DNA from: Clostridiaceae bacterium
GTDB lineage: Bacteria; Bacillota; Clostridia; Oscillospirales; Acutalibacteraceae
Direction: 5' to 3'
Assembly (NCBI GenBank): GCA_016280595.1
Contig: JAEEHB010000014.1
Span: 1 to 38,064 of the forward strand
Length of the DNA stretch: 38,064 nt
Shown here: in pieces, positions 1 through 8,465 of the stretch
Position numbering within the stretch: the first letter of the stretch is position 1
Layout of the letters: every line of letters starts with the position of its first letter
Position numbers and translations under genes: made by a program
Notes under the pieces: generated by a model
What the model was told of the DNA's origin: nothing
What the model saw: the letters and a program-made list of their open reading frames with translations, nothing else
The model's database searches: none

Positions 1-20
1 GAGATTCCTCGACTTTCCCC

Positions 21-130
21 TCAGAAACATAGTAGTCTCACTCGCTGGTTCGCGTCGTGATACTCCTTGTTTCTTCATCTCAGCGTAACGCCTTTATCTG
101 CCACCGGCAGCGGCGTCACGCTTCGACCCG
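21..130 (+). repeat. Dispersed intergenic repeat, left copy
   Basis: About 110 bases, starting TCAGAAACATAGT, that align with a second copy near the right end (37884-37991). The shared blocks are the start, CTCGCTGG, TCTCCTTGTTTCTTC (ACTCCTTGTTTCTTC here) and TTCGACCC. An internal hairpin CTGCC-ACC-GGCAG becomes CCGCC-ACA-GGCGG in the other copy, so the stem survives a paired base change. The flanks (GAGATTCCTCGAC at 1, GGAATGACAAA after 130) look like halves of another common intergenic repeat type, which is an inference. No credible gene overlaps it. Confidence 0.7.
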
Positions 131-162
131 GAATGACAAAAAGGGGTTTTCGTAGGGGTGCG

Positions 163-333
163 GGTGTCCGGTGGACACCTCTGCCGCAGGCAGAAGCACC
201 GACCGAACCGACAGGTGAGACCGGATATTATCCGCCCGCCACACAGGATATGCGCGAGCATAAAACCGTAGGGCAAGCATATATGCCTGCCGGATATAAA
301 CGGCACGGATGTATCCGTGCCCTGCTTCAAATT
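163..333. repeat. Cluster of short palindromes
   Basis: Gene-free stretch holding several perfect or near-perfect hairpins in series: GGTGTCC-GGT-GGACACC (163-179), CTGCC-GCA-GGCAG (181-193), an imperfect GCAAGCATATATGCCTGC element (about 273-291) and GGCACGGAT-GT-ATCCGTGCC (302-321). They resemble the mobile palindromic intergenic repeats of many gut Clostridia. Together with the repeat at 21-130 they fill the gap before the MATE gene. Confidence 0.6.
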
Positions 334-334
334 C

Positions 335-362
335 AAAAAAGGACTGCGGTATTCCGCAGTCC
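335..362 (-). terminator. Intrinsic terminator of the MATE gene
   Basis: On the minus strand, a 9-bp stem GGACTGCGG / CCGCAGTCC with a four-base loop is followed by TTTTTT (plus-strand A run at 335-340). It lies just after the stop of the MATE gene. Confidence 0.9.
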
Positions 363-377
363 TTTGCTCATATGTTT

Positions 378-1754
378 TTATTCCGCGCAGGGTGATTCGC
401 CCTGCATTTCTTTTTTGAGTTTTTTCTTCGCGAAGAAATAGTAAATCAGGTGCACGAAGAAGGTTGCGCTCCACGAAATCGGGTAGGACCAGTAGAGGAA
501 GGCGAGCGTGCGGTTGAGGGGCAGAATGAAAAATACCCACACGAGTCTTATGCCGCAGCCGCCGAGGAAGGAGATGACCATCGGCTGAACGCTCTTGCCC
601 ATACCTCTGAGCTGACTTCCGCCCACATCCATGAGCGAGCAGAAAAAGAAGAACGGCATAATGAAACGCATTCTGGTGAAGGCAATCTGAGCCACCGCCG
701 GATCCTTTGTGAATATGCTTATAATCTCGGCGGAAAACGTGTAGCCGACACTCCCGATGATTACGCCGATAGCGGTCGCGGTGAGCAGGCAGATCCGGTA
801 AACCCTGCCGATGTTGTCAAATTTTTTCGCGCCCACATTCTGCGAGGTGAAGGTCATTGTTGTCTGCGCAATCGCATTGGTGCAGGTGTAAATGTAGCCG
901 TCAAAGTTTGAGCCCGCAGCTATGCCCGCCATAGCGTCCGAGCCGAAGGAGTTTACATTGCTCTGTATGATTACATTTGACACGGAAAAGAGCATATTCT
1001 GTATGCCCGCGGGTATGCCGATGCCGAGTATGTGTCTCAGCTCATCGCGGTGTATTTTCATTTCCTTGGGATTAAAACGGCAGTCGCCGTCAAGGCGCAT
1101 GAGGTGAACGGTGGACATCACGGCGGCAAGCACCTGTGAAATGACCGTGGGTATCGCCACGCCCTCAACCCCGAGGTGAAGCACAATCACGAAAAAGAGA
1201 TTGAGCAGCACATTGATAAGCCCGGTTGAAGCGAGTATGATGAAGGGCTTTCTCGTGTCGCCCGTAGCCCTGATGATTGAGGCGCCGAAGTTAAAAACGA
1301 GCATCGCGGGCGAGCCGAGGAAATAAAGGCGCAGGTAGAGCGAGGCGAGTTCAATCACGTCGCCCGGCACATTCATTATCCTGAGCATCGAGGTGCAGAA
1401 TATCACGCCGATTACCGACAGGGCAACCCCCGAAATGAGAGCCACGAGCATTGCGGTATGTACGCAGTTGTGTATTTTTTCTTTGTCTTTTGCGCCGATA
1501 TGCCTCGCGGTAACAACTCCGCTTCCCATTGAGATGCCCATAAACAGGTTTACAAACAGGTTTACGAGCGAGCCCGTTGAGCCGACCGCCGCGAGCGCCT
1601 CCTTGCCCACAAATCTGCCGACCACCGCGATATCAGCCGAGTGATAGAGCAGCTGAAGCAGACCCGTAAACATCAGCGGCACCGCGAAAATCAGGATTTT
1701 TTCGAGAAACGGACCGCAGGTCATATCGATTTCGTTTTTTCTTTTCACTTTCAT
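378..1754 (-). CDS. MATE family efflux transporter
   Basis: A 458-residue polytopic inner-membrane protein of the MATE (multi antimicrobial extrusion) family. These are normally 12-helix antiporters that expel drugs or metabolites using a Na+ or H+ gradient. Family features are an N-terminal DMTCGP segment leading into helix 1, the ADIAVVGRFVG segment, and a second half repeating the first. The frame stays open to 1781 with a TTG, but that lies at the predicted transcription start, so the ATG at 1754 is preferred; its Shine-Dalgarno is weak (GGGGA). The gene is divergent from the VWA gene, has its own promoter and is monocistronic. The substrate cannot be inferred; the fold is also used by flippase-like MOP relatives, but the N-terminus is MATE-like. 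Confidence 0.93.
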   Translation of the reverse strand: MKVKRKNEIDMTCGPFLEKILIFAVPLMFTGLLQLLYHSADIAVVGRFVGKEALAAVGSTGSLVNLFVNLFMGISMGSGVVTARHIGAKDKEKIHNCVHTAMLVALISGVALSVIGVIFCTSMLRIMNVPGDVIELASLYLRLYFLGSPAMLVFNFGASIIRATGDTRKPFIILASTGLINVLLNLFFVIVLHLGVEGVAIPTVISQVLAAVMSTVHLMRLDGDCRFNPKEMKIHRDELRHILGIGIPAGIQNMLFSVSNVIIQSNVNSFGSDAMAGIAAGSNFDGYIYTCTNAIAQTTMTFTSQNVGAKKFDNIGRVYRICLLTATAIGVIIGSVGYTFSAEIISIFTKDPAVAQIAFTRMRFIMPFFFFCSLMDVGGSQLRGMGKSVQPMVISFLGGCGIRLVWVFFILPLNRTLAFLYWSYPISWSATFFVHLIYYFFAKKKLKKEMQGESPCAE

Positions 1755-1786
1755 TTTCCCCGTCAAAGAATAATTCTTCAAATGAA

Positions 1787-1814
1787 ATTATATCACCGTT
1801 ATGATAAAATTCAA
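1787..1814 (-). promoter_or_regulatory. Promoter of the MATE gene
   Basis: Minus strand -35 TTGAAT (1809-1814), 16-base spacer, -10 TATAAT (1787-1792). The predicted start near 1780 argues against the TTG codon at 1781 as translation start. Confidence 0.7.
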
Positions 1815-1906
1815 CTCGAATTTCGGCAAAAAAGCACAAGTATTTTTATACAAATATGTGAGTTTTGCTCAAAAACGGCTTAAAAAATATTTTACAAAAA
1901 AATAAT

Positions 1907-1934
1907 TTGATTTTATCGTGATATATGATATAAT
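1907..1934 (+). promoter_or_regulatory. Promoter of the VWA gene
   Basis: -35 TTGATT (1907-1912), 16-base spacer, -10 TATAAT (1929-1934), giving a leader of about 75 bases before the ATG at 2017. Confidence 0.7.
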
Positions 1935-1985
1935 ATCTCGTATGATAAAAATAACTGTATATCGCATAAGACAATTTTCCCAGAA

Positions 1986-2019
1986 AGAGGTGATTGCCGG
2001 GCATCCGGCATTTGCAATG
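1986..2019 (+). promoter_or_regulatory. Ribosome binding site separated from its start codon by a hairpin
   Basis: The AGAGGTG Shine-Dalgarno (about 1986-1992) lies 24 bases before the chosen ATG at 2017, too far for normal initiation. A perfect 6-bp hairpin TGCCGG-GCAT-CCGGCA (1995-2010) fills the gap; folded, it would leave roughly ten unpaired bases between site and start. The encoded signal peptide begins exactly at this ATG, supporting the start. Confidence 0.5.
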
Positions 2020-3687
2020 ATGAAAAAGACCGTTGCCGTTCTTCTCGGTATTCTTACCGCCGTGGTTTTCACTGTTTCTCCCGCATTTGCGGCCGATATT
2101 TCCGGTATCGAGACTCAGGGCAATAAGATAACCGCCACCATCACTCCCGACAAGGGCTCAAAGGCGGAAAAAGATAAAATCTCCGCCACGCTTGACGGCA
2201 AGCCCCTTGCGGTTGAGAGCGTTGAAACGGCGGACGGCTCCACCGAGTATATTGTGATGATTGACACTTCCCTTTCCCTGTCAAACGCCCACTTTGAGGC
2301 GCAGAAGGGCGCGGTGAAATCACTCTATAACTCCAAGGGCAAAGACGATACTTTTATCCTCTACACTTTCGATAAAACGAGCAAAAAGATTCTTGACGGC
2401 AGCGAAAGCAGCGAAGACGCTGTCAAAAAGATTTCCGCCATCAAGGCTTCCGGCCAGGATACCGCCTTTTATGAAGCAATCGTCACCCTCACGGGCGAGG
2501 CGGGCAACAGCAAGGCGGACGCGACAGTCCCCGTTGTATTCACCGACGGCATAGAGACTCTTGACAAAGGCGCGAAATCCAAAGCCGAAAAGGCGCTCAA
2601 AGACACCGGCATTCCCGTTTACGGACTTTATCCGAGCGTAGAAAAAGAGAGCGATTCCGCAGCGCTCGGCAGTCTGCTCAAACTTTCGGGCGGCAGCGCA
2701 TCATCCTTCACGCCCGACAATATCGCAAAGAAACTCGCCGATGTTACAGATAAAGCAAAAGCGGCCACCGGCGATGTCACAGCCATATTCACCGCAAGCG
2801 AGCCGATAGAGGCAAACGACAAAGCGGTGCTCAGTATTGACCTGGGCGACGGCAAACCCGTTACCAAAGAGACTGCCGTAAAAGCCTGGCAGCCCGAAGA
2901 AACTTCCGAAACCGAAAGCACCAAAGAGACCGAAACTCAGACCGAGGCGCCCGTCACCGGGCAGACCACCGCTCAGGGCGGCGAAACTGAGCAGGGGCTT
3001 GATCTCATGAAGATTATCATCCCCGCCGCCGCGGCGCTTGTGCTGATACTCGCAGTGCTGCTTATATTCAGAAAACTTAAATCAGGCAAGAAGGATAAAC
3101 CCGAAGATAATCCTCCCGAGCCCGAAGTAACAGAAGAGCCCGAAATCACCGAAGAGCCCGAAGCCGCTCCCGAAGAGGAGCCGCAGGCTGAAGAAGAGCC
3201 CGAAGCACCTGCAGAAGAGGAGCCCGAAACTCCCGAAGAGCCCGCAGAAGAGGAGCCCGTGAGCGAAGCGGACACAGAAACTGAGGAAACTCCCGCCGAA
3301 GGCGAAGAAGCCGGAGCAGAGGGTGAAGAAGGCGCCGAAGGCGCAGAAGGCGAAGAACAGGCCGAAGAAGAGCCCGAATCGGAAGAAGAAGCCGCGGCAA
3401 AGGCCGAAGCAAAGCGCCGTGCCGAAGAGAGGGCCAGGAGAAGAGCCGCCAACCTCGAAAGAGCAAAGGCAAAGGCGGCGGAAAGAGCCGCGATGCTCTC
3501 AAATATGAGCAACGAAAACAAAGAGGCGGCTGAGGCTGCAGCGGCAAAAGAAAACGAAAAGAGAAGAAGGCGCGAAAAAGAAGAGGCTCAGGCAGCCAAA
3601 GAGCGCGCAAAGAAAGAAAAAGCGAACAAAAAGAAGATGAAGGAAGAAGGCGGCAACTTCCAGTTCTATTTCGTTGACAAAAAATAA
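2017..3687 (+). CDS. Secreted/membrane VWA-domain protein with highly charged C-terminal tail
   Basis: 556 residues. A signal peptide (about 1-25, ending SPAFA) precedes a von Willebrand A domain at about 75-245, with the MIDAS motif DTSLS at 83-87 and a TDG at 176-178. One membrane helix lies at about 332-352. VWA domains bind protein partners through a metal ion and here should face outside. After the helix comes a cytoplasmic tail of about 200 residues: first very acidic, made of E-E-P-E repeats (about 365-475), then Arg/Lys/Ala-rich and probably helical (about 480-545), ending NFQFYFVDKK. The start is set by the signal peptide. The function of the tail is unknown; a cytoplasmic scaffold or adaptor is inference. 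Monocistronic, divergent from the MATE gene. Confidence 0.85.
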   Translation: MMKKTVAVLLGILTAVVFTVSPAFAADISGIETQGNKITATITPDKGSKAEKDKISATLDGKPLAVESVETADGSTEYIVMIDTSLSLSNAHFEAQKGAVKSLYNSKGKDDTFILYTFDKTSKKILDGSESSEDAVKKISAIKASGQDTAFYEAIVTLTGEAGNSKADATVPVVFTDGIETLDKGAKSKAEKALKDTGIPVYGLYPSVEKESDSAALGSLLKLSGGSASSFTPDNIAKKLADVTDKAKAATGDVTAIFTASEPIEANDKAVLSIDLGDGKPVTKETAVKAWQPEETSETESTKETETQTEAPVTGQTTAQGGETEQGLDLMKIIIPAAAALVLILAVLLIFRKLKSGKKDKPEDNPPEPEVTEEPEITEEPEAAPEEEPQAEEEPEAPAEEEPETPEEPAEEEPVSEADTETEETPAEGEEAGAEGEEGAEGAEGEEQAEEEPESEEEAAAKAEAKRRAEERARRRAANLERAKAKAAERAAMLSNMSNENKEAAEAAAAKENEKRRRREKEEAQAAKERAKKEKANKKKMKEEGGNFQFYFVDKK

Positions 3688-3792
3688 CAGAATAACGGGG
3701 TTGTTGAGTATGTATGGTAAGCAAATCTGACAAAGCTCTGCGGTTTCAGTTTTCCGCGAAAACCAATACTGATTTACGAGTGCCCGCCCAAA

Positions 3793-3829
3793 CGGGGTTG
3801 TGTATATGCACGGCCCCGCTTTTGTTTTC
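3793..3829 (+). terminator. Intrinsic terminator of the VWA gene
   Basis: CGGGGTTGTG paired with CACGGCCCCG (G-U pairs included), followed by CTTTTGTTTT. Its T tract runs straight into the -35 box of the next promoter. Confidence 0.85.
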
Positions 3830-3859
3830 TTGACAAGAACGGACAGTATATAATATAAT
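3830..3859 (+). promoter_or_regulatory. Strong promoter of the large InlB-repeat gene
   Basis: Consensus -35 TTGACA (3830-3835), 18-base spacer, consensus -10 TATAAT (3854-3859). An alternative TATAAT at 3849 is too close. The ribosome binding site AAGAGGA lies six to seven bases before the ATG at 3908. Confidence 0.85.
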
Positions 3860-3907
3860 TAATTAGTTAGAGTTTTTTAATACTATATAAGTCCCAAGAG
3901 GATTTTT

Positions 3908-6900
3908 ATGAAGATACTCAAAAAAATTTCCGCAATACTGCTGTCGGCGGCGATGATTTTCACCGCATTCCCCGTTGCCTTTGCGGGCAACAGCGCCGAC
4001 TATGCAAACTCAGACTGTGAAGGTTACTTCGACGGTCTGTTTTACTGCGCCGGAAATGAAAAAGACCCCCGCGCCTACAGAGAAACCGCGATAGACGAAA
4101 ACAGGGAATACCTCACCTCGTATGCCGTTGACAGCGTTGCCCTTTATGACGGATATCTTTACGCGGGCACGGGCACCTCACTCAGAAGAATAAATATTGA
4201 CACTCTCGCCGATGAGAAAGTGTATGACTCTCGCGCGGGGATAGACGCGTTTGCCCTTTCCTGCTCAAAAGTCTATATGCTCATAAACGGCAGTGTTGTA
4301 AAACTTAATGAAAAAGACGGCTCGCTCACTACCGCCGTCGCCTCGGGCAAAATCACTTCCTTCTGGTTTGAGAGCGCGAATATGCTCTGCTATATGACCG
4401 ACGAAGAGATGATTTACTACTACAATCTTTTCAGCGGAAAGACTTCTCAGGAGAAAAACAACGCTACCGACCTCGGCGATTATATACCGCTTTACGGCTC
4501 GCAGATTCCCTCCGGCACCACAAACCCGGAGGCTATGGGTCTCGGCTCCCTGCAGGGGAAATTCCCCGCCGGCAGATACTGGAATCACGGCTCGGGCGCA
4601 AATAATCCCGACGGCACCACGGGCACAGGCTGCTACCACCACAGCGGCAACTGCGATTACGGCGGTTCCTGCGGCTGTAACTCCTTCCTCTCCGCCATCC
4701 AGTGTATGGGCTACGCCTACAAGTGCGGCTACGATGTTTACGGCACCTACCCCACGGGCTGGTCAAAATCAACCTCGTCCTCCTCGCTCAACAACGTCAA
4801 GGCGGGCGATGTAATCAGATACAGAAATGACGGCCACTCGATTTTCGTTACGGGTGTGAGCGGCAACACGGTCTATTTCACCGACTGTAACTGGGACGGC
4901 CACTGCGGCATCCGCTGGGGCGCCTCCGTCACAAAGTCAACCCTCAAGAGCAGTTTCACTAGCCTCAGGAGCGCTCCCTATGAAGCGCCCGGTGGCGGCA
5001 GTCCGCAGGTTACATACACCATCACCTTCAACGCAAACGGCGGCTCAGTTTCGCCCTCCACCGCGCAGTATAAGGGCGGCGACAAATACGGCGACACTCC
5101 CGTGCCCGAGCGTGAGGGCTATGATTTCCTCGGCTGGTTTACCGACGCGCAGGCAGGCACTCAGATTAAGGCCGACGACAAAGTCAGCGCCTCAATCACC
5201 GTTTACGCTCACTGGCAGTTAAAGACCTACACGGTGACCTTCGATAAAACGGGCGGCAACTACGCGCCCGCAGATTTCACCATAGATTATTTCTCGAGCA
5301 AGGTTATCGAAAACGCCAAAACGCCCACGAAAGAGGGCTACACCTTCGTGTGCTGGAATACCGCCATTGACGGCAGCGGCACCTCGTATAAACCGGGTGA
5401 CAGATACAGCGCGCACGAGAGCGTAACCCTTTACGCGATATGGAAAGGCAAGAGCATCCAGATTCACTTTGACCCGAACGGCGGCTCTCTTACGGGCGCG
5501 AGTTACAAGGCGGTCACTTACGGCGATCCGTTCGGCGAACTGCCCGTACCCGTGCGCACGGGCTACACCTTCAAGGGCTGGCATCTCGGCTCGGCAACCG
5601 GTGAACTTGTAACGGAAAACACCATTGTAAATATCTCCTCATCACAGCGTCTTTACGCTTCGTGGGAGGAAACCGTATATACAGTCACATATAACGCAAA
5701 CGGCGGCGAAAACGCCCCCGCTCAGCAGACCAAAACCTACGGCAGAATAATCACGCTCAGCAGCACAATACCCGTAAGAGCGCACTATACTTTCACCGGG
5801 TGGTTTACCTCATCCGCAGGCACGGGCACGAAATATGACCCGGGCGACACTTATTCCGACAATGCGGACATCGTGCTTTACGCGGGCTGGGAGGGTGACA
5901 AGTACACCATCACCTTCAATCCGAACGGCGGCACGAATCCTCCGGCAAACGCGACCAAGACTCACGGCACCGACCTTACGCTGCCCAAAGACGTGCCTTC
6001 GATGACGGGCTTCGACTTCGTCGCCTGGAATACCAAGCAGGACGGCACAGGCACTTCCTACAAAGCGGGCGCAAAATATACAAAAGAAGGCAACGCAACG
6101 CTCTACGCCATCTGGGAAGTGGCGAAGTACAGAGTAACTTATGATGCCTGCGGCGGCGAAAACGCCCCCGAAACCCAGGTTTTCATCTATAATTCATCCA
6201 CTGTTATTACGGATAAAGTCCCGTCAAGGACAGGCTTTGATTTCATGGGCTGGTTCACTCAGCCGGACGGCGGCGGCAGGCAGTACACTGCAGGCGAAAC
6301 TTACGCCGAAAACGCCGACCTTCCGCTTTACGCCTGCTGGCAGAGGGAGAGATACGCGGTCACCTTCAATCCCGGCGGCGGCACAGGTCAGCCCACAAAT
6401 CAGTATAAAGAATACGAACTTGATTATACCGTTCCCGACACAATTCCCGTAAGGCCCGGCTACAGATTTGACGGCTGGCGCACTTCAGCGGGCGCGGAAT
6501 ATGCTCCCGGCGATGTCTATAAAGAAAACGCTCCGCTCACTCTTTACGCGCAGTGGACAGCCGAAACCTACATGGTAACCTTCAATTCAAACGGCGCGGG
6601 AATTGCCGAAACGAGGGCGCAGTACACTTACGCAACGCTCTACCCGGCTCTGCCCGAACTGCAGAGAAACGGCTACACCTTCAAGGGCTGGTTCACACAG
6701 CCTTCGGGCGGCTCGCAGATAAAAGAGGGCGGCAGGGTGTCAATCACCTCCGATTCCGTCTTCTACGCGCACTGGAGCGCAAACACTTACACGGTTACAT
6801 TTAATCCCGCGGGCGGTCAGTGCTCGGAGAGCGAAAAGACCGTCACCTACGGCAGCGCTTACGGCACGCTTCCCGCGGCCTCAAAGCAGGGTTATTACTT

Positions 6901-8458
6901 CGCAGGCTGGTTTGACAAAGACGGCAGGCAGATAACCGAAACATCGAAAGTTGATTTTTATCAAAGCGGCGAGGTGCTCACGGCAAAATATGTTGCAGGC
7001 ACCTATACCGTGATTCTCGACCCCGCAGGCGGCACCTGTGACACCGTAAGCCTGCAGAGAAATTATACCGAAAAGCTCGGCACTTTACCCGTGCCCGTAA
7101 GGAGCGGCTGTGAATTCACAGGCTGGCAGACCTCGGGCGGAGTGACTGTTACCTCCGATTACGCGATGCCCGGTCACGACCTTACTCTGCGCGCTTCGTG
7201 GCGGCCTGCTTCCGCCCCCTCGGGCGAAAACCCGGACAGCAATCACACCCTCACCTGGAGAGCAGGGGAGAGCGAGATAAAAGAGACATATTACTACGGT
7301 CAGGATATTGAGATTCCGAAGTTTGACATACCCGCCGGCTACACCGTAAGCGGCTACGATAAAGCCGTGCCCGCCCGTATGCCGGACAGCGACCTTGAGA
7401 TTACAGCCGTGATAACGCCCGTCGAATACACAGCCGTATTCATTGACGGCGGCTCGCTCTGGGCAAAGGAAACCTACACGGTTAAATCGGAATCGCTTCC
7501 TTCTCCCGCGCTTCCCTCAAAGGACGGCTACACCGTTTCGTGGGAGCAGAAAGCACCCGCGCCCGGCGGAGTAAGCGTGCACGCGGTTTACACTCCCGTT
7601 ATCTACACCGCGACCTTCTTCGCCGACGGCAATCAGGTGAAGCAGGTACAGTTTACGGTTGAAGACGATTTCATATCCGAGCCCGCCGTGCCGGCAAAGA
7701 AGGGCTACACGGGTCACTGGAGCGATTATTCGCTCATACCCGGCGATATCACGATAAACGCTGTGTATGACCCCAACACCTACACGGTCACCTTCTATAA
7801 CGCGGGCAGCGTTTACGCGACGGTAGATTATGTTTACGGCGCGAAGTCGATAACCGAGCCCGCCTTCCCGCACAAAGAGGGCTACAACGGCAGATGGTCA
7901 ACCTACACGCTCGGCCCGCAGGATACCGTTTCGCACGCGGTATATAACCCGATTGAATACACAGCCACCTATATGGTTGAGGGCACGGTGCTCGCAAAGG
8001 TTAAATTCACGGTTGAAAGGCCGCCCGTTGAGCCGCCCGTACCTCCGCGCACAGGCTACTTCGCAAAGTGGAATCCCTACACGCTCACGGCGGCGGATAT
8101 CACAATCACCGCGAAATACATACCGAATTCCACCGTAATTATCCTCAATTACACGCAGAAGCGAGAAATAGATTATCTGACCACAATCACCCTGCGCTCG
8201 TTTGTGTCAAACGCGCCCGACGAATATGAAATTCACTGGTTTGTCAACGGGCACGATGAGGGCACGGGCAACGGCGACGGCACCTTCACCATGAAGGAAG
8301 CGACAGGCGATTTCGAGATATACGCGGTCGTTTATTCGGACGGCGAGTATTCCGACCCGAGTCAGACGGAGACCGTTGATGTAAACACGGGCTTCTTCTC
8401 GCGGATAAAGGGTTTCTTCCGCAGACTTTTCAGAAGACCGCACGTAATCACACAGTAA
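3908..8458 (+). CDS. Giant secreted protein: CHAP/NlpC-like cysteine hydrolase domain plus InlB-type repeats
   Basis: 1516 residues. Signal peptide 1-26 (ending PVAFA); a region with propeller-like strands (about 30-200); a cysteine hydrolase-like domain (about 205-355) with candidate nucleophile Cys257 (CGCNSF), general base His310 (DGHSIFVTGV) and polar third residue in DCNWDG. This layout fits CHAP or NlpC/P60 amidases that cut peptidoglycan peptides. Then come ten repeats of about 73 residues of the Listeria-Bacteroides/InlB B-repeat type (TYTVTFNxxGG...GYxFxGWFT...LYAxW; about 368-1090), five shorter repeats of about 58 residues (YTxTFxxxG...GYxxxWxxY; to about 1407) and a C-terminal module (1408-1516) ending GFFSRIKGFFRRLF. 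No LPXTG motif, so the tail may hold it at the surface. An adhesin or wall-remodelling role is inference. Confidence 0.85.
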   Translation: MKILKKISAILLSAAMIFTAFPVAFAGNSADYANSDCEGYFDGLFYCAGNEKDPRAYRETAIDENREYLTSYAVDSVALYDGYLYAGTGTSLRRINIDTLADEKVYDSRAGIDAFALSCSKVYMLINGSVVKLNEKDGSLTTAVASGKITSFWFESANMLCYMTDEEMIYYYNLFSGKTSQEKNNATDLGDYIPLYGSQIPSGTTNPEAMGLGSLQGKFPAGRYWNHGSGANNPDGTTGTGCYHHSGNCDYGGSCGCNSFLSAIQCMGYAYKCGYDVYGTYPTGWSKSTSSSSLNNVKAGDVIRYRNDGHSIFVTGVSGNTVYFTDCNWDGHCGIRWGASVTKSTLKSSFTSLRSAPYEAPGGGSPQVTYTITFNANGGSVSPSTAQYKGGDKYGDTPVPEREGYDFLGWFTDAQAGTQIKADDKVSASITVYAHWQLKTYTVTFDKTGGNYAPADFTIDYFSSKVIENAKTPTKEGYTFVCWNTAIDGSGTSYKPGDRYSAHESVTLYAIWKGKSIQIHFDPNGGSLTGASYKAVTYGDPFGELPVPVRTGYTFKGWHLGSATGELVTENTIVNISSSQRLYASWEETVYTVTYNANGGENAPAQQTKTYGRIITLSSTIPVRAHYTFTGWFTSSAGTGTKYDPGDTYSDNADIVLYAGWEGDKYTITFNPNGGTNPPANATKTHGTDLTLPKDVPSMTGFDFVAWNTKQDGTGTSYKAGAKYTKEGNATLYAIWEVAKYRVTYDACGGENAPETQVFIYNSSTVITDKVPSRTGFDFMGWFTQPDGGGRQYTAGETYAENADLPLYACWQRERYAVTFNPGGGTGQPTNQYKEYELDYTVPDTIPVRPGYRFDGWRTSAGAEYAPGDVYKENAPLTLYAQWTAETYMVTFNSNGAGIAETRAQYTYATLYPALPELQRNGYTFKGWFTQPSGGSQIKEGGRVSITSDSVFYAHWSANTYTVTFNPAGGQCSESEKTVTYGSAYGTLPAASKQGYYFAGWFDKDGRQITETSKVDFYQSGEVLTAKYVAGTYTVILDPAGGTCDTVSLQRNYTEKLGTLPVPVRSGCEFTGWQTSGGVTVTSDYAMPGHDLTLRASWRPASAPSGENPDSNHTLTWRAGESEIKETYYYGQDIEIPKFDIPAGYTVSGYDKAVPARMPDSDLEITAVITPVEYTAVFIDGGSLWAKETYTVKSESLPSPALPSKDGYTVSWEQKAPAPGGVSVHAVYTPVIYTATFFADGNQVKQVQFTVEDDFISEPAVPAKKGYTGHWSDYSLIPGDITINAVYDPNTYTVTFYNAGSVYATVDYVYGAKSITEPAFPHKEGYNGRWSTYTLGPQDTVSHAVYNPIEYTATYMVEGTVLAKVKFTVERPPVEPPVPPRTGYFAKWNPYTLTAADITITAKYIPNSTVIILNYTQKREIDYLTTITLRSFVSNAPDEYEIHWFVNGHDEGTGNGDGTFTMKEATGDFEIYAVVYSDGEYSDPSQTETVDVNTGFFSRIKGFFRRLFRRPHVITQ
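8129..8455 (+). other. C-terminal Ig-like module and amphipathic tail (shared with the 35.3 kb protein)
   Basis: Encodes residues 1408-1516 of the InlB-repeat protein. It matches the C-terminus of the protein at 35318-37750 along its length: VIILN/VIIIN, IHWFVNG/IRWFKNG, KEATGDFEIYA/TKATSGFRVQA and SQTETVDVNTGFF/SQEESVGVNGGFI, then an aromatic-basic amphipathic tail. A strand-rich Ig-like fold is inference. Confidence 0.7.
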
Positions 8459-8465
8459 AAGACGC

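Noticed and set aside
450-911. Plus-strand frame of 153 codons inside the MATE gene
   Set aside because: No family features or ribosome binding site; the MATE gene on the other strand is unambiguous.
2973-3733. Long minus-strand Ser/Ala-rich and Arg/Leu-rich frames
   Set aside because: They are antisense to the Glu/Lys-rich tail of the VWA gene, whose biased codons keep opposite frames open. The plus frame has promoter, signal peptide and domain.
4970-8130. Possible CRISPR or tandem DNA repeat in the InlB-repeat gene
   Set aside because: The repetition is in the protein sequence, with units of about 220 bases that have diverged in DNA; no short direct repeats with unique spacers.
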